In this document: piece after piece, positions 1-12,487 of the stretch
How positions within the stretch are numbered: the first letter of the stretch is position 1
Layout of the letters: every line of letters begins with the position of its first letter
Notes under the pieces: model-generated
Told to the model about the DNA's origin: nothing
Databases searched by the model: none
What the model saw: the letters and a program-made list of their open reading frames with translations, nothing else
NCBI RefSeq assembly: GCF_025244905.1
Contig: NZ_CP104285.1
Location: 1,736,001-1,800,000, forward strand
Source: Enterobacter mori
GTDB lineage: Bacteria > Pseudomonadota > Gammaproteobacteria > Enterobacterales > Enterobacteriaceae
Length of the DNA: 64,000 nt
Direction: 5' to 3'
Translations under genes and position numbers: made by a program

Positions 1-3000
1 GAGTCATGGGTGCCGTTGCAACGTGTGCTGCCGCTGGCGCAGCAACCACTGGCGATGGTTTCACCTCTGGCGCTGGTTTCACCTCTGGCGCTGGTTTCAC
101 CTCAGGCGCTGGAGCTTCTTCGGCTTCACGAACCGGTTCAACATCAAGTTCAACCTCCTGAACCACGTCTTCTGTCACCGTTTCGATAACAGCGTCAGCG
201 GTGTCTTCAACCGGCGCGGCGGCTTCAACTTCTTCAGCAACCTCTTCGGCCACGACCGTGTCTTCTTCGGCGATGAACTGCGGTGCGGCATCAACCGGAG
301 CAGCAATCACTTCAGGATGGGTGGTTTCCACTTCAACCACGTGTGGGACTTCGGCTTCCACAGCCTGCGGCTCAATCACCTGCGGCTCAACCACCGCCGC
401 TGCTGCCGCCACAACGTCTTCAGCTGCAACTACAGGTGCAATCACCTCTTCGGTGACAGACTGTTCTTCAACAATCTGCTCCGGGCGAGCAACCGGGTAG
501 CGGATCCAGACTTTACCGGAGGCCATTTCAGGTGACGCACATGCGATGGCTAACGGCATTGGAGACTGAGTCGGGTAACGCTCGTCACGATAACGGCGAC
601 GACGCTGACCGCTCACGCGCAGGTGACGAGGAGAACGACGTGAACGACGCGGCATACCTGCGTTATCACGACCTTCGCCGTTATCGTCCTGCTCGGCGTT
701 GTTCTCTACCACCGCTGGCAGATCAACTTTCGCCAGTTGGGTCTGCGGCGCGCTTTCGGCGACGGTTTCCGTAACAACAGCTGTCTCTTCGGTAGTTTCA
801 GAAGCAAAACGGACCTTCTGATTCAGCTGGCGCTGCTTACGACGCGGCATAACCTGAGTACGTTCTTCCTGCTCAGCGTCTTGCTGTTCAACAGGTTCTT
901 CGCGGTTCAGGTTCTTAACTTCCTGCTGCGCCTGACGCTTCTCGTCGTTGCGACGACGATTGCGCTCGCGGCGAGGCTGCTGCTCGTCGCGCTGTTTGCT
1001 CTTCTCGGACTCATCGCCCGCCGGTTGGCGAATTTCGCGATCTTCAACATTCTGCTGTTGTTTCTCGCGACGGTTGCGACGGTTTTCTTCGCGTTGCTCA
1101 CGGCCTTCGTTGTTGTCAGAACGGTTGTCGCGACGCTCGTTACGATCGCTACGGTCATTACGATCGCGGCGGTTGTTCTGACGCTTGCGACGATCCTGCT
1201 GACGCTCAGGCTTCGCTTCTTTCGGCGCTTCTTTTGGCTGCTCCGGCTGAACTTCTTCGCCAGCAAACATCTTCTTCAGCGCGCCGAAGAAGCGGCTCAG
1301 AAGACCTGGTTGCTCTGGCTGGGCTTTCGCCACGTCTGGCGCAGGTTTTTGCGCAGCAGGTTTAGCCGCTGGTTTTTCCAGCACGGCTTCCGGCGGTGCT
1401 TCCGGCATAATGAAGGTGGCTAATGCAGGCTGCTCAGGCAGTTTACGCTCGGCAGGCTCTTCATCGGATGGCAGTGCCATCTCTTCTTCATGCAGCTTCG
1501 GCAGCAAGTAGCTGAGGGTGGTCGTCTCTTCGCCCTTACGCACACGCAGCACGTGATAGTGCGGGGTCTGCATCTGGTCGTTTGGCACGATGATGCAGCG
1601 AACGCCGCCCTGACGGGCTTCGATTGCACTTACCGCTGCACGTTTTTCGTTAAGCAGGTAAGAGGCAACGGGCACCGGCACAATGGCGTGAACTTCTTTA
1701 GTGTTCTCTTTCAGCGCTTCTTCTTCAATCAGACGCAGAATAGAGAGGGACAGCGATTCGTTATCACGCACGGTACCGGTACCGGAACAGCGCGGGCAAA
1801 CGTGATGGCTGGACTCACCCAGTGATGGACTCAGACGCTGACGGGACATCTCCAGCAGGCCAAAGCGTGAGATATGACTGATCTGGATACGCGCCCTGTC
1901 CTGACGCACCGCTTCGCGCAGACGGTTTTCAACCGCACGCTGGTGACGAACAGGGGTCATGTCGATAAAGTCGATAACGATCAGACCACCCAGGTCGCGC
2001 AGGCGGAGCTGGCGGGCGATTTCATCAGCGGCTTCAAGGTTGGTGTTGAAGGCGGTCTCTTCGATATCACCACCGCGGGTTGCACGCGCGGAGTTGATGT
2101 CGATAGCGGTCAGCGCTTCGGTCGTATCGATAACGATAGAACCACCGGATGGCAGACGCACTTCACGCTGGAAGGCGGATTCAATCTGGGATTCAATCTG
2201 ATAGTGGCTGAACAGCGGGATTTCACCGGTGTACAGTTTGATTTTGCTGGTGAAATCCGGACGACCCAGCGCGGCGATGTGCTGGCGAGCCAGCTCAAGC
2301 ACTTTCGGGTTATCAATCAGAATTTCGCCGATGTCCTGACGCAGGTAATCACGGAAGGCACGCACGATAACGTTGCTTTCCTGGTGGATCAGGAACGGAG
2401 CAGGGCGGCTTTCTGCTGCTTTCTGGATAGCTTCCCAGTGCTTCAGACGGAAGCTTAAGTCCCACTGCAGCGCTTCGGCAGATTTGCCTACGCCTGCGGT
2501 ACGCACGATAAGCCCCATGCCGTCCGGCAGCTCAAGACTTGCCAGCGCTTCTTTCAGTTCGGTACGGTCATCACCTTCGATACGGCGAGAGATACCACCC
2601 GCACGCGGGTTGTTTGGCATCAGAACCAGATAGCTCCCCGCCAGGCTGATAAAGGTAGTCAGTGCGGCACCTTTGTTGCCACGTTCTTCTTTATCAATCT
2701 GGACGATAACTTCCTGACCTTCACGCAGAACATCTTTGATGTTTGGGCGGCCATGGGCGTTGTAGTTGGCAGGGAAATATTCGCGGGCGATTTCTTTAAG
2801 AGGGAGGAAACCGTGACGCTCAGCACCGTAATCGACAAATGCAGCTTCAAGGCTTGGTTCAATGCGGGTGATTTTACCTTTGTAAATGTTCGCTTTTTTC
2901 TGTTCGTGTCCAGGACTTTCGATATCCAGATCGTACAGGCGCTGCCCATCCACAAGGGCGACACGCAACTCTTCTTGCTGAGTTGCGTTGATTAACATTC

Positions 3001-3007
3001 TTTTCAT
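1..3007 (-). CDS. rne: Ribonuclease E (N-terminal ~1002 codons; C-terminus beyond window)
   Basis: Essential endoribonuclease that starts mRNA decay, matures rRNA and tRNA, and scaffolds the RNA degradosome at the inner membrane. Translation begins [14 protein letters not shown] at 3007, as in E. coli. The S1 domain, the DNase I-like catalytic region ([18 protein letters not shown]) and the zinc-link CPRCSGTG are all visible in the first half. The second half is the low-complexity scaffold, with an Arg/Asn/Asp-rich RNA-binding stretch followed by Pro/Glu/Val-rich sequence containing several APEVKP repeats. The family is about 1061 residues in E. coli, so roughly the last 60 residues, including the PNPase-binding end, are missing at the window edge. 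Identification is certain. Confidence 0.97.
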   Translation of the reverse strand, partial: MKRMLINATQQEELRVALVDGQRLYDLDIESPGHEQKKANIYKGKITRIEPSLEAAFVDYGAERHGFLPLKEIAREYFPANYNAHGRPNIKDVLREGQEVIVQIDKEERGNKGAALTTFISLAGSYLVLMPNNPRAGGISRRIEGDDRTELKEALASLELPDGMGLIVRTAGVGKSAEALQWDLSFRLKHWEAIQKAAESRPAPFLIHQESNVIVRAFRDYLRQDIGEILIDNPKVLELARQHIAALGRPDFTSKIKLYTGEIPLFSHYQIESQIESAFQREVRLPSGGSIVIDTTEALTAIDINSARATRGGDIEETAFNTNLEAADEIARQLRLRDLGGLIVIDFIDMTPVRHQRAVENRLREAVRQDRARIQISHISRFGLLEMSRQRLSPSLGESSHHVCPRCSGTGTVRDNESLSLSILRLIEEEALKENTKEVHAIVPVPVASYLLNEKRAAVSAIEARQGGVRCIIVPNDQMQTPHYHVLRVRKGEETTTLSYLLPKLHEEEMALPSDEEPAERKLPEQPALATFIMPEAPPEAVLEKPAAKPAAQKPAPDVAKAQPEQPGLLSRFFGALKKMFAGEEVQPEQPKEAPKEAKPERQQDRRKRQNNRRDRNDRSDRNERRDNRSDNNEGREQREENRRNRREKQQQNVEDREIRQPAGDESEKSKQRDEQQPRRERNRRRNDEKRQAQQEVKNLNREEPVEQQDAEQEERTQVMPRRKQRQLNQKVRFASETTEETAVVTETVAESAPQTQLAKVDLPAVVENNAEQDDNGEGRDNAGMPRRSRRSPRHLRVSGQRRRRYRDERYPTQSPMPLAIACASPEMASGKVWIRYPVARPEQIVEEQSVTEEVIAPVVAAEDVVAAAAAVVEPQVIEPQAVEAEVPHVVEVETTHPEVIAAPVDAAPQFIAEEDTVVAEEVAEEVEAAAPVEDTADAVIETVTEDVVQEVELDVEPVREAEEAPAPEVKPAPEVKPAPEVKPSPVVAAPAAAHVATAPMT

Positions 3008-3404
3008 CGTAACTTACTCGTTATTCTTACATTGACGACAAAGCTGCGGGCAAGGTGACGCTTTCCGGGGTATGAACCGATGGCCTCGTGTCTGTTCACG
3101 TCGCCAACCTCACGGTTGTCGCTCGCTTAAGAGGCGCAGAGTGTCGGTTGCCTGTATTTCATACGGAAACACAGCGCAATTATCAGGGGAATTGCCTGGG
3201 TAGAACTCTCCAGAAAACAATCCTTATACCGGGAAGTACTGCAACCCGCAGCCCGCTAACTGCCTGAAAGATCAATACGTCTTACGCCATTGCTGCGTGG
3301 ATGATCGGTCAGACAAAATTGGTCATTCCGTCGACATCCTTACTTAACCTGGATTTAACACGGAAAACGGCCTCATTATTCCACTGCTCGCCGGGTTATA
3401 GCAA
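3008..3404 (-). promoter_or_regulatory. rne promoter and long autoregulatory 5' leader
   Basis: On the minus strand, TTGCTA (3399-3404) and AATAAT (3375-3380) are separated by 18 bases and predict a transcript start near 3368. That gives a leader of about 361 nt, the length known for E. coli rne, whose leader folds into hairpins that RNase E recognises to control its own mRNA. Short inverted repeats such as CAACC/GGTTG near 3110-3120 fit a folded leader. The promoter match is seen in the sequence; autoregulation is inferred from E. coli. The remaining 3405-3579, up to rluC, contains no gene, and I could not pick an rluC promoter there with confidence. Confidence 0.7.
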
Positions 3405-3579
3405 GATGACTTTTACCAATTATCACCCGGTTACTCACAGTTTCTTCACTTCGAGGTGGCGATTGGTTTAATAACCACCAAATCGATTGCGCGAAACGGG
3501 GCGCAGGCCGGATAAAAGTAAATATAAGCATAGAAAAATGAGTGGCGCTAATGGCTGACGATATTTAGAATCGCCAACC

Positions 3580-4527
3580 ATGAAAACAGAGACTCCAGCC
3601 GTAAAAATTGTTGCTATCGCGGATGACTATGCGGGGCAACGCATCGATAACTTTTTACGCACCCAGTTGAAGGGCGTGCCAAAAAGTATGATTTACCGCA
3701 TCCTGCGCAAGGGCGAGGTGCGGGTTAACAAAAAACGCGTGAAGCCTGAGTATAAGCTCGAAGCCGGTGATGAGGTGCGTATCCCGCCGGTGCGCGTCGC
3801 TGAACGTGAAGAAGAGGCGGTTTCGCCTAAGCTGCAAAAAGTGGCTGCGCTGAGTGACGTCATCCTTTATGAGGATGACTATATTCTTGTGTTGAACAAA
3901 CCGTCTGGTACAGCCGTACACGGCGGCAGCGGCCTGAGCTTTGGGGTGATTGAAGGACTGCGCGCGCTTCGACCGGAAGCCCGTTTCCTGGAGCTGGTGC
4001 ATCGTCTGGATCGTGATACCTCCGGCGTGCTGCTGGTGGCGAAAAAGCGTTCTGCGCTGCGTTCTTTGCATGAGCAGCTTCGCGAAAAAGGGATGCAGAA
4101 AGACTACCTGGCGCTGGTTCGTGGTCAGTGGCAGTCCCATGTAAAAGTGGTGCAGGCGCCACTGTTGAAAAATATTCTGCAGAGCGGCGAGCGCATTGTG
4201 CGTGTGAATCAGGAAGGGAAACCGTCCGAGACGCGCTTTAAAGTTGAAGAACGCTATGAGTTTGCCACGCTGGTGCGCTGCAGTCCGGTGACGGGGCGTA
4301 CCCATCAGATTCGCGTGCATACCCAGTTTGCGGGCCATCCTATTGCGTTTGATGACCGCTATGGCGACCGCGAGTTTGATAAACAACTGGCAGGCACGGG
4401 GCTGTCGCGTCTGTTCCTGCATGCGGCTGCGCTGAAGTTTACCCATCCTAATACGGGGGAAGTCATCCGTATTGAAGCGCCGCTGGATGAGCAACTGAAA
4501 CGCTGTCTTAAGATTCTGCGCGGCTGA
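3580..4527 (+). CDS. rluC: 23S rRNA pseudouridine(955/2504/2580) synthase RluC
   Basis: Converts three uridines of 23S rRNA to pseudouridine. The 315-residue product has an N-terminal S4 RNA-binding domain (about residues 18-80, QRIDNFLRTQLKGVPKSMIYRI) and an RluA-type catalytic domain with the signature HRLDRDTSGVLL, whose Asp is the catalytic nucleophile. GRTHQIRVH follows in the C-terminal half. It is divergent from rne, as in E. coli, and four residues shorter than E. coli RluC because of a gap near EFDKQLAGTGL. The start MKTETPAVKI matches the E. coli start. Confidence 0.97.
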   Translation: MKTETPAVKIVAIADDYAGQRIDNFLRTQLKGVPKSMIYRILRKGEVRVNKKRVKPEYKLEAGDEVRIPPVRVAEREEEAVSPKLQKVAALSDVILYEDDYILVLNKPSGTAVHGGSGLSFGVIEGLRALRPEARFLELVHRLDRDTSGVLLVAKKRSALRSLHEQLREKGMQKDYLALVRGQWQSHVKVVQAPLLKNILQSGERIVRVNQEGKPSETRFKVEERYEFATLVRCSPVTGRTHQIRVHTQFAGHPIAFDDRYGDREFDKQLAGTGLSRLFLHAAALKFTHPNTGEVIRIEAPLDEQLKRCLKILRG

Positions 4528-4612
4528 TTTTGTGCCGGGTGGCGCTGCGCTTACCCGGCCTACATGATTTTCTCCCTCTCCTGTGGGAGAGGGCCGGGGT
4601 GAGGGCATCAGG
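4528..4612. repeat. REP-like palindrome plus a second GC-rich inverted repeat
   Basis: Between the convergent ends of rluC and yceF lies a REP-type unit (about 4530-4563, GCCGGGTGGCGCTGCGC followed by TTACCCGGCCTAC), the same type as those flanking the RAYT gene at 44.0-44.7 kb. A different inverted repeat follows (about 4573-4605), with arms CCCTCTCC and GGGAGAGGG and then GGGTGAGGG. Both probably act as transcript ends or stabilisers at this convergent junction. Confidence 0.75.
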
Positions 4613-4626
4613 CCGCAACGGTCCAG

Positions 4627-5211
4627 TCACATCGTCAGCGGATTACACTCTTCTCGCCTTAACATCTGGCACAGTGCAATCAACGGCAATCCGACCAGGG
4701 TATTCGGGTCACGACCGTCCAGCTTGTCGAACAGCGCAATCCCCAATCCTTCACTTTTAAAACTTCCTGCACAGTTGAGTGGACGTTCCCGGCGGACATA
4801 ATCCGTTATTTCTTGCTCGCTGAGATGGCGAAAGTGCACGTCGAACGGCTCGCATTCCGTTTGCAGGTGGCCTGAGGCGGAGTTATAGAGCGCCAGTCCT
4901 GTATAAAAGGTCACGATAGTGCCACGCGCGCGCAGAAGCTGCTGGCAGGCGTTCTCTTCCGTATGCGGCTTGCCGGTGATCTCTCCGTCCAGTACACAAA
5001 CCTGATCGGAGCCTATAATCAAATGGGCGGGATAACGTGCGGCCAGCGATTGTGCTTTCTCTTGTGCGAGACGGGTCACCAGATGACGCGGGGATTCGCC
5101 CGGCTGTGGCGTTTCGTCAACGTCGGGGGCTGCGCATTCGAACGGGATCCCGAGCTTTTCCAGCAGCATTCGACGGTAGGGTGACGTGGAGGCGAGAACG
5201 AGATTTGGCAT
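4627..5211 (-). CDS. yceF: Maf-family nucleoside triphosphate pyrophosphatase YceF (7-methyl-GTP type)
   Basis: A house-cleaning enzyme that hydrolyses modified NTPs (7-methyl-GTP for the E. coli YceF subgroup) to the monophosphate and PPi. The protein opens [21 protein letters not shown], containing the Maf substrate-binding motif S-T-S-P-x-R-R. The catalytic region [18 protein letters not shown] supplies the key Asp. Its 194 residues match the family length. It is convergent with rluC and divergent from yceD, as in E. coli. The related proteins YhdE (Maf) and YceF differ in substrate; synteny supports YceF. Confidence 0.95.
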   Translation of the reverse strand: MPNLVLASTSPYRRMLLEKLGIPFECAAPDVDETPQPGESPRHLVTRLAQEKAQSLAARYPAHLIIGSDQVCVLDGEITGKPHTEENACQQLLRARGTIVTFYTGLALYNSASGHLQTECEPFDVHFRHLSEQEITDYVRRERPLNCAGSFKSEGLGIALFDKLDGRDPNTLVGLPLIALCQMLRREECNPLTM

Positions 5212-5339
5212 ATTTTTATCACCAGATATAGCGTATCGATGCCAGCCATTTTAAACTACAGGCCGCAATGTGTGCGAATAATTGGCAAAAGGCAGCTCTG
5301 GTTGCCTTTTTCTTTGACTCTATGACGTTACAAAGTTAA

Positions 5340-5873
<534 letters not shown>

Positions 5874-5877
5874 TTAA

Positions 5878-6063
<186 letters not shown>

Positions 6064-6143
6064 TCACGCGTTAGCGTGATTAGGCTTAGTGAGGATTTCC
6101 CCGTGCAAACGGGGAAGTTACCGAACCAGGCTGCGACGATACC

Positions 6144-7178
6144 TTGACACGTCTAACCCTGGCGTTAGATGTCATGGGGGGAGATTTTGGCCCTTCCGTG
6201 ACAGTGCCTGCAGCATTGCAGGCACTGAATTCTAATTCGCAACTCACACTTCTTTTAGTCGGCAATCCCGACACTATCACGCCATTACTTGCAAAAGCTG
6301 ACTTCGAACAACGTTCACGTCTGCAGATTATTCCTGCACAGTCAGTTATTGCCAGTGATGCCCGGCCATCGCAGGCTATTCGCAATAGCCGTGGCAGCTC
6401 TATGCGCATTGCGCTGGAGTTGGTGAAAGAAGGGCGAGCGCAGGCTTGCGTCAGTGCGGGCAATACCGGCGCGCTGATGGGGCTGTCGAAATTATTGCTC
6501 AAACCCATTGAGGGCATTGAGCGTCCGGCGCTGGTGACGGTGTTACCGCATCAGCAAAAGGGCAAAACGGTGGTGCTGGATCTCGGTGCTAACGTTGATT
6601 GTGATAGTACAATGCTGGCTCAGTTTGCCGTGATGGGGTCGGTGCTGGCTGAAGACGTAGTGGGAATTCACAATCCCCGCGTTGCGTTACTGAATATTGG
6701 TGAAGAAGAGACCAAAGGCCTGGACAGCATTCGTGACGCTGCCGAATTGCTCAAACAGGTTCCCTCCATCAACTATATTGGTTATCTCGAAGCTAATGAG
6801 TTGCTGACGGGTAAGACAGATGTATTAGTGTGTGATGGCTTCACCGGAAACGTAACGTTGAAGACTATGGAAGGGGTGGTGCGAATGTTTCTCTCTCTGC
6901 TGAAATCGCAGGGGGAAGGTAAAAAAAGCGCCTGGTGGCTGATTTTATTAAAGCGTTGGTTACAAAAAAGCCTGACGCGGCGATTCAGTCACCTCAACCC
7001 CGACCAGTATAATGGCGCCTGTCTGTTAGGATTGCGCGGCATTGTGATTAAGAGTCACGGTGCGGCCAATCAGCGAGCCTTTTCCGTCGCGATAGAACAG
7101 GCAGTGCAGGCGGTGCAGCGACAAGTTCCTCAACGGATTGCCGCTCGCCTGGAATCTGTATTAGCTAAAAGTGACTGA
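6144..7178 (+). CDS. plsX: Phosphate acyltransferase PlsX
   Basis: Makes acyl-phosphate from acyl-ACP and phosphate, feeding phospholipid synthesis. The start is TTG at 6144 ([21 protein letters not shown]), as in E. coli, where the same TTG is used. DVMGGD and the glycine-rich [11 protein letters not shown] are family landmarks. The 344 residues end [14 protein letters not shown], about a dozen residues shorter than the E. coli tail, which looks like natural end variation rather than a broken gene. It lies 6 nt before fabH. Confidence 0.96.
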   Translation: MTRLTLALDVMGGDFGPSVTVPAALQALNSNSQLTLLLVGNPDTITPLLAKADFEQRSRLQIIPAQSVIASDARPSQAIRNSRGSSMRIALELVKEGRAQACVSAGNTGALMGLSKLLLKPIEGIERPALVTVLPHQQKGKTVVLDLGANVDCDSTMLAQFAVMGSVLAEDVVGIHNPRVALLNIGEEETKGLDSIRDAAELLKQVPSINYIGYLEANELLTGKTDVLVCDGFTGNVTLKTMEGVVRMFLSLLKSQGEGKKSAWWLILLKRWLQKSLTRRFSHLNPDQYNGACLLGLRGIVIKSHGAANQRAFSVAIEQAVQAVQRQVPQRIAARLESVLAKSD

Positions 7179-7184
7179 GCGTAC

Positions 7185-8138
7185 ATGTATACGAAGATTT
7201 TAGGTACCGGCAGCTACCTGCCAACACAAGTGCGTACCAACGCCGATCTTGAAAAAATGGTAGATACGTCTGACGAGTGGATTGTCACGCGCACAGGTAT
7301 CCGTGAACGTCGTATCGCCGCGCCAGACGAAACCGTGTCCACCATGGGTTACGAAGCCGCACAGCGCGCTATCGAGATGGCGGGCATCGATAAAGAACAG
7401 ATTGGCTTGATCGTGGTCGCGACCACGTCTGCCACGCATGCCTTCCCAAGCGCAGCGTGTCAGGTGCAGAACATGCTCGGCATTAAAGGCTGCCCGGCAT
7501 TTGACGTTGCTGCCGCGTGCGCAGGCTTCACCTACGCGCTGAGCGTTGCCGATCAGTATGTTAAATCTGGCGCTGTGAAGTATGCGCTGGTGATCGGCGC
7601 TGACGTGCTGGCGCGTACCTGTGATCCAACCGATCGCGGGACGATCATTATTTTTGGTGATGGTGCGGGTGCGGTGCTGCTGGGGCAGTCCGAAGAGCCG
7701 GGCATCATCTCCACGCATCTGCATGCCGACGGTAGCTACGGCGAGCTGTTGACCTTGCCAAACGCCGATCGCGTTAATCCGGAAAACTCCATTCACCTGA
7801 CAATGGCAGGTAATGAGGTGTTCAAGGTGGCGGTGACTGAGCTTGCACACATTGTTGATGAAACGCTTGAAGCGAACAACCTTGAACGCTCTGCGCTCGA
7901 CTGGCTGGTGCCGCATCAGGCGAACCTGCGCATCATCAGCGCTACGGCTAAAAAGCTGGGCATGTCGATGGATAACGTTGTGGTGACGCTTGATCGCCAT
8001 GGCAACACCTCTGCGGCGTCGGTACCGTGCGCATTTGATGAAGCGGTACGCGATGGGCGAATCAAACGGGGCCAGTTGGTCTTGCTTGAAGCCTTCGGTG
8101 GCGGTTTCACCTGGGGTTCCGCGCTGGTTCGTTTCTAG
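7185..8138 (+). CDS. fabH: 3-oxoacyl-ACP synthase III (FabH)
   Basis: Starts each fatty acid by condensing acetyl-CoA with malonyl-ACP. The 317-residue thiolase-fold protein has the catalytic Cys in [12 protein letters not shown] (Cys112 in E. coli), the His in VPHQANLRI (His244) and the Asn in [10 protein letters not shown] (Asn274). It is part of the plsX-fabHDG-acpP-fabF cluster. Length and start agree with E. coli. Confidence 0.98.
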   Translation: MYTKILGTGSYLPTQVRTNADLEKMVDTSDEWIVTRTGIRERRIAAPDETVSTMGYEAAQRAIEMAGIDKEQIGLIVVATTSATHAFPSAACQVQNMLGIKGCPAFDVAAACAGFTYALSVADQYVKSGAVKYALVIGADVLARTCDPTDRGTIIIFGDGAGAVLLGQSEEPGIISTHLHADGSYGELLTLPNADRVNPENSIHLTMAGNEVFKVAVTELAHIVDETLEANNLERSALDWLVPHQANLRIISATAKKLGMSMDNVVVTLDRHGNTSAASVPCAFDEAVRDGRIKRGQLVLLEAFGGGFTWGSALVRF

Positions 8139-8153
8139 GATAAGGATTAAAAA

Positions 8154-9083
8154 ATGACGCAATTTGCTTTTGTGTTCCCGGGGCAGGGCTCTCAAACCGT
8201 TGGAATGTTGTCTGAAATGGCAGCAAACCATCCGATTGTTGAAGAGACTTTCCGTGAAGCTTCTGATGCACTGGGTTATGATCTGTGGGCGTTGACTCAG
8301 CAGGGTCCGGCCGAAGAACTGAACAAAACCTGGCAGACTCAGCCAGCGCTGCTGACCGCGTCCGTTGCGCTGTGGCGTGTATGGCAGCAGCAGGGCGGCA
8401 AAGCGCCTGCACTGCTCGCGGGCCACAGCCTCGGTGAATACTCTGCACTGGTGTGTGCAGGAGTGATCGCCTTTGCTGACGCGGTACGTCTGGTGGAACT
8501 GCGCGGTAAATTCATGCAGGAAGCGGTGCCAGAAGGCACGGGTGGCATGTCTGCTATCATCGGTCTGGATGATGCTGCGATTGCAAAAGCGTGTGAAGAA
8601 TCTGCTGAAGGTCAGGTGGTTTCACCGGTAAACTTTAACTCGCCGGGCCAGGTCGTTATCGCCGGTCATAAAGAAGCGGTTGAACGTGCCGGTGCAGCCT
8701 GTAAAGCCGCTGGCGCGAAACGTGCGCTGCCACTGCCAGTCAGCGTTCCGTCACACTGCGCGCTGATGAAGCCAGCCGCTGACAAACTGGCGGTTGAGCT
8801 GGAAAAAATTACGTTTAACGCACCGACGATTTCTGTTGTAAACAACGTCGATGTGAAATGCGAAACCGCGCCGGAGGCAATCCGTAACGCACTGGTTCGC
8901 CAGCTTTACAGCCCGGTACAGTGGACCAAAACCGTTGAGTTTATGGCGTCACAGGGCGTTGAGCATCTTTATGAAGTCGGTCCAGGTAAAGTCCTCACCG
9001 GCCTGACAAAACGTATTGTTGATACCCTGACTGCCTCGGCCATTAACGAGCCGGAAGCACTGTCAGCGGCACTCGCGCAATAA
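8154..9083 (+). CDS. fabD: Malonyl-CoA-ACP transacylase (FabD)
   Basis: Transfers malonyl from CoA to acyl carrier protein, supplying every elongation step. The nucleophile is seen in GHSLGEYSAL (Ser92 in E. coli) and the partner His in SVPSHCALM (His201). The N-terminal FVFPGQGSQ is the family signature. The 309 residues match E. coli. An AAGGATTAAAAA site precedes the ATG, and fabG starts 12 nt after the stop. Confidence 0.98.
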   Translation: MTQFAFVFPGQGSQTVGMLSEMAANHPIVEETFREASDALGYDLWALTQQGPAEELNKTWQTQPALLTASVALWRVWQQQGGKAPALLAGHSLGEYSALVCAGVIAFADAVRLVELRGKFMQEAVPEGTGGMSAIIGLDDAAIAKACEESAEGQVVSPVNFNSPGQVVIAGHKEAVERAGAACKAAGAKRALPLPVSVPSHCALMKPAADKLAVELEKITFNAPTISVVNNVDVKCETAPEAIRNALVRQLYSPVQWTKTVEFMASQGVEHLYEVGPGKVLTGLTKRIVDTLTASAINEPEALSAALAQ

Positions 9084-9095
9084 AAGAGGAATACC

Positions 9096-9830
9096 ATGAG
9101 TTTTGAAGGAAAAATCGCACTGGTTACCGGCGCAAGCCGCGGTATCGGGCGTGCAATTGCTGAAACACTGGTTGCGCGCGGCGCGAAAGTGATTGGTACA
9201 GCAACCAGCGAGAAGGGTGCTCAGGCCATCAGCGAGTATCTGGGTGCGAACGGTAAAGGTCTGGTACTCAATGTGACCGAACCAGCATCTATCGAATCTG
9301 TTCTGGAAAATATTCGCGCAGAGTTTGGCGAAGTCGATATTCTGGTCAATAATGCCGGGATCACGCGCGACAACCTGCTGATGCGAATGAAAGATGATGA
9401 GTGGAACGATATTATCGAAACCAACCTGTCATCTGTATTCCGTCTGTCAAAAGCGGTAATGCGCGCTATGATGAAAAAGCGTCATGGTCGTATTATCACT
9501 GTTGGTTCTGTGGTTGGTACCATGGGAAATGCTGGTCAGGCTAACTACGCTGCGGCGAAAGCAGGTCTGATTGGCTTCAGTAAGTCGCTGGCACGTGAAG
9601 TCGCGTCCCGCGGTATTACTGTAAACGTTGTTGCTCCGGGCTTTATTGAAACGGACATGACGCGTGCGCTGACCGATGATCAGCGTGCGGGTACGCTGGC
9701 GGCAGTTCCGGCGGGTCGTCTTGGCGACCCTAAAGAAATCGCCAGCGCGGTTGCATTTTTAGCCTCTGACGAAGCGGGTTACATCACTGGTGAAACCCTT
9801 CACGTCAATGGCGGGATGTATATGGTTTAA
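9096..9830 (+). CDS. fabG: 3-oxoacyl-ACP reductase (FabG)
   Basis: NADPH-dependent reductase of the fatty acid elongation cycle, a classical short-chain dehydrogenase of 244 residues. The cofactor motif TGASRGIGRAIA is near residues 11-22, NNAGITRD near 86, and the catalytic Tyr-x-x-x-Lys is in NYAAAKAGLIG with the Ser in TVGSVVG upstream. AGAGGAATACC precedes the start. A 154-nt gap separates it from acpP, where acpP probably has its own promoter. Confidence 0.98.
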   Translation: MSFEGKIALVTGASRGIGRAIAETLVARGAKVIGTATSEKGAQAISEYLGANGKGLVLNVTEPASIESVLENIRAEFGEVDILVNNAGITRDNLLMRMKDDEWNDIIETNLSSVFRLSKAVMRAMMKKRHGRIITVGSVVGTMGNAGQANYAAAKAGLIGFSKSLAREVASRGITVNVVAPGFIETDMTRALTDDQRAGTLAAVPAGRLGDPKEIASAVAFLASDEAGYITGETLHVNGGMYMV

Positions 9831-9984
9831 TCACGATGAAAAATATTTGCGTTATTGTAGGGGTTGGCCTCAAAATAACGTAAAATCGTGGTAAGACCTG
9901 CCGGGATTTAGTTGCAAATTTTTCAACATTTTATACACTACGAAAACCATCGCGAAAGCGAGTTTTGATAGGAAATTTAAGAGT

Positions 9985-10221
9985 ATGAGCACTATCGAAG
10001 AACGCGTTAAGAAAATTATCGGCGAACAGCTGGGCGTTAAGCAGGAAGAAGTTGTGAACTCCGCTTCCTTCGTTGAAGACCTGGGCGCAGATTCTCTTGA
10101 CACCGTTGAGCTGGTAATGGCTCTGGAAGAAGAGTTTGATACTGAGATTCCGGACGAAGAAGCTGAGAAAATCACCACCGTTCAGGCTGCCATTGATTAC
10201 ATCAACGGTCACCAGGCGTAA
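9985..10221 (+). CDS. acpP: Acyl carrier protein
   Basis: A small acidic protein of 78 residues that carries the growing acyl chain on a 4'-phosphopantetheine arm. The attachment Ser is in [11 protein letters not shown] (Ser36 of the mature protein). The sequence [19 protein letters not shown] is nearly identical to E. coli AcpP. Codon use is strongly biased, as expected for one of the most abundant proteins. A hairpin follows the stop at 10233. Confidence 0.99.
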   Translation: MSTIEERVKKIIGEQLGVKQEEVVNSASFVEDLGADSLDTVELVMALEEEFDTEIPDEEAEKITTVQAAIDYINGHQA

Positions 10222-10232
10222 GTGAACATCTC

Positions 10233-11554
<1,322 letters not shown>

Positions 11555-11580
11555 GCCTGACTGCACGATAGCTATTAAAA

Positions 11581-11606
11581 AAGGTCCGCTTGTCGGGCCT
11601 TTTTTA
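11581..11606 (+). terminator. Intrinsic terminator after fabF
   Basis: AAGGTCCG and CGGGCCTT form a GC-rich stem followed by a run of T residues. It closes the fab transcript before pabC. Confidence 0.85.
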
Positions 11607-11675
11607 TTAAGCGTAATCCCCTTGTCCGGTTACAGACATCCTGCCAGACTGAACTCCCACGCATCAGGAGACATC

Positions 11676-12485
11676 ATGTATTTGATCAATGGCCTTGAGC
11701 AGGAGAATCTGCCTGCCAGCGATAGAGCAACGCAGTTTGGTGATGGCTGCTTTACGACGGCGCGAATTATTGACGGGCAAGTATGCCTGCTCGACGCGCA
11801 TATCCGCCGTCTGCAAACGGCCTGCGAAACCTTAATGATCCCCTTTCAGCACTGGGACACGCTGCGGCGAGAGATGAGCCAACTGGTGTCAGAGAAGAGT
11901 AGTGGCGTGCTAAAAGTCATCATCAGTCGCGGCAGCGGAGGGCGGGGTTATAGCGGGGCCAGCTGTGAGAACCCCACGCGCATACTCTCCGTATCCGCTT
12001 ACCCTGCACATTATGATAGCTGGCGCAAAGACGGCGTCACGCTGGCGCTGAGCCCAATACGACTGGGCCGCAATCCCATGCTGGCCGGAATTAAACACCT
12101 CAATCGCCTTGAACAGGTGCTGATTCGTACTCATCTTGAACAGACGAACGCTGATGAGGCGCTGGTTCTTGACAGCGAAGGGTTCATTACGGAATGCTGT
12201 GCGGCTAATTTACTCTGGCGGAAGGGCCGTGATGTCTTCACACCTTCACTGGAGCAGGCTGGGGTGAAGGGCATTATGCGTCAGTTTTGTTTGCAACAGT
12301 TGGCACACTCGGGTTTTCGCATTGTCGAAGTTAGCGAAAGGGAAGAGGCGTTACTGACCGCGGATGAAGTTATTGTTTGTAACGCGTTGATGCCTGTTTT
12401 ACCCGTCCGCGCCTATGGCCAACAGGTCTGGTCATCGCGCGAACTGTTTCATTTTTTAGCCCCGTTATGTGAGCAAACCAGATAG
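11676..12485 (+). CDS. pabC: Aminodeoxychorismate lyase (PabC)
   Basis: PLP-dependent enzyme (class IV aminotransferase fold) that releases p-aminobenzoate and pyruvate from 4-amino-4-deoxychorismate in folate synthesis. I chose the ATG at 11676 ([18 protein letters not shown]), with CAGGAG about 8 nt upstream, giving 269 residues as in E. coli; an upstream in-frame start would add 18 unconserved residues. [11 protein letters not shown] contains the PLP lysine. Two nt separate its stop from mltG. Confidence 0.95.
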   Translation: MYLINGLEQENLPASDRATQFGDGCFTTARIIDGQVCLLDAHIRRLQTACETLMIPFQHWDTLRREMSQLVSEKSSGVLKVIISRGSGGRGYSGASCENPTRILSVSAYPAHYDSWRKDGVTLALSPIRLGRNPMLAGIKHLNRLEQVLIRTHLEQTNADEALVLDSEGFITECCAANLLWRKGRDVFTPSLEQAGVKGIMRQFCLQQLAHSGFRIVEVSEREEALLTADEVIVCNALMPVLPVRAYGQQVWSSRELFHFLAPLCEQTR

Positions 12486-12487
12486 TC

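Noticed and set aside
737..2458. Several open frames on the plus strand over rne
   Set aside because: They mirror the low-complexity and catalytic codons of rne on the other strand; composition is Leu/Thr/Val-rich shadow sequence.
3655..4608. Open frame of 317 codons antisense to rluC
   Set aside because: Shadow of rluC; it starts in the repeat region after rluC, and the product resembles no known protein.
7200..8426. Open frame of 408 codons antisense to fabH and fabD
   Set aside because: It lies entirely opposite strongly conserved genes, has a His/Arg-rich composition typical of a shadow frame, and no ribosome-binding site or family match.
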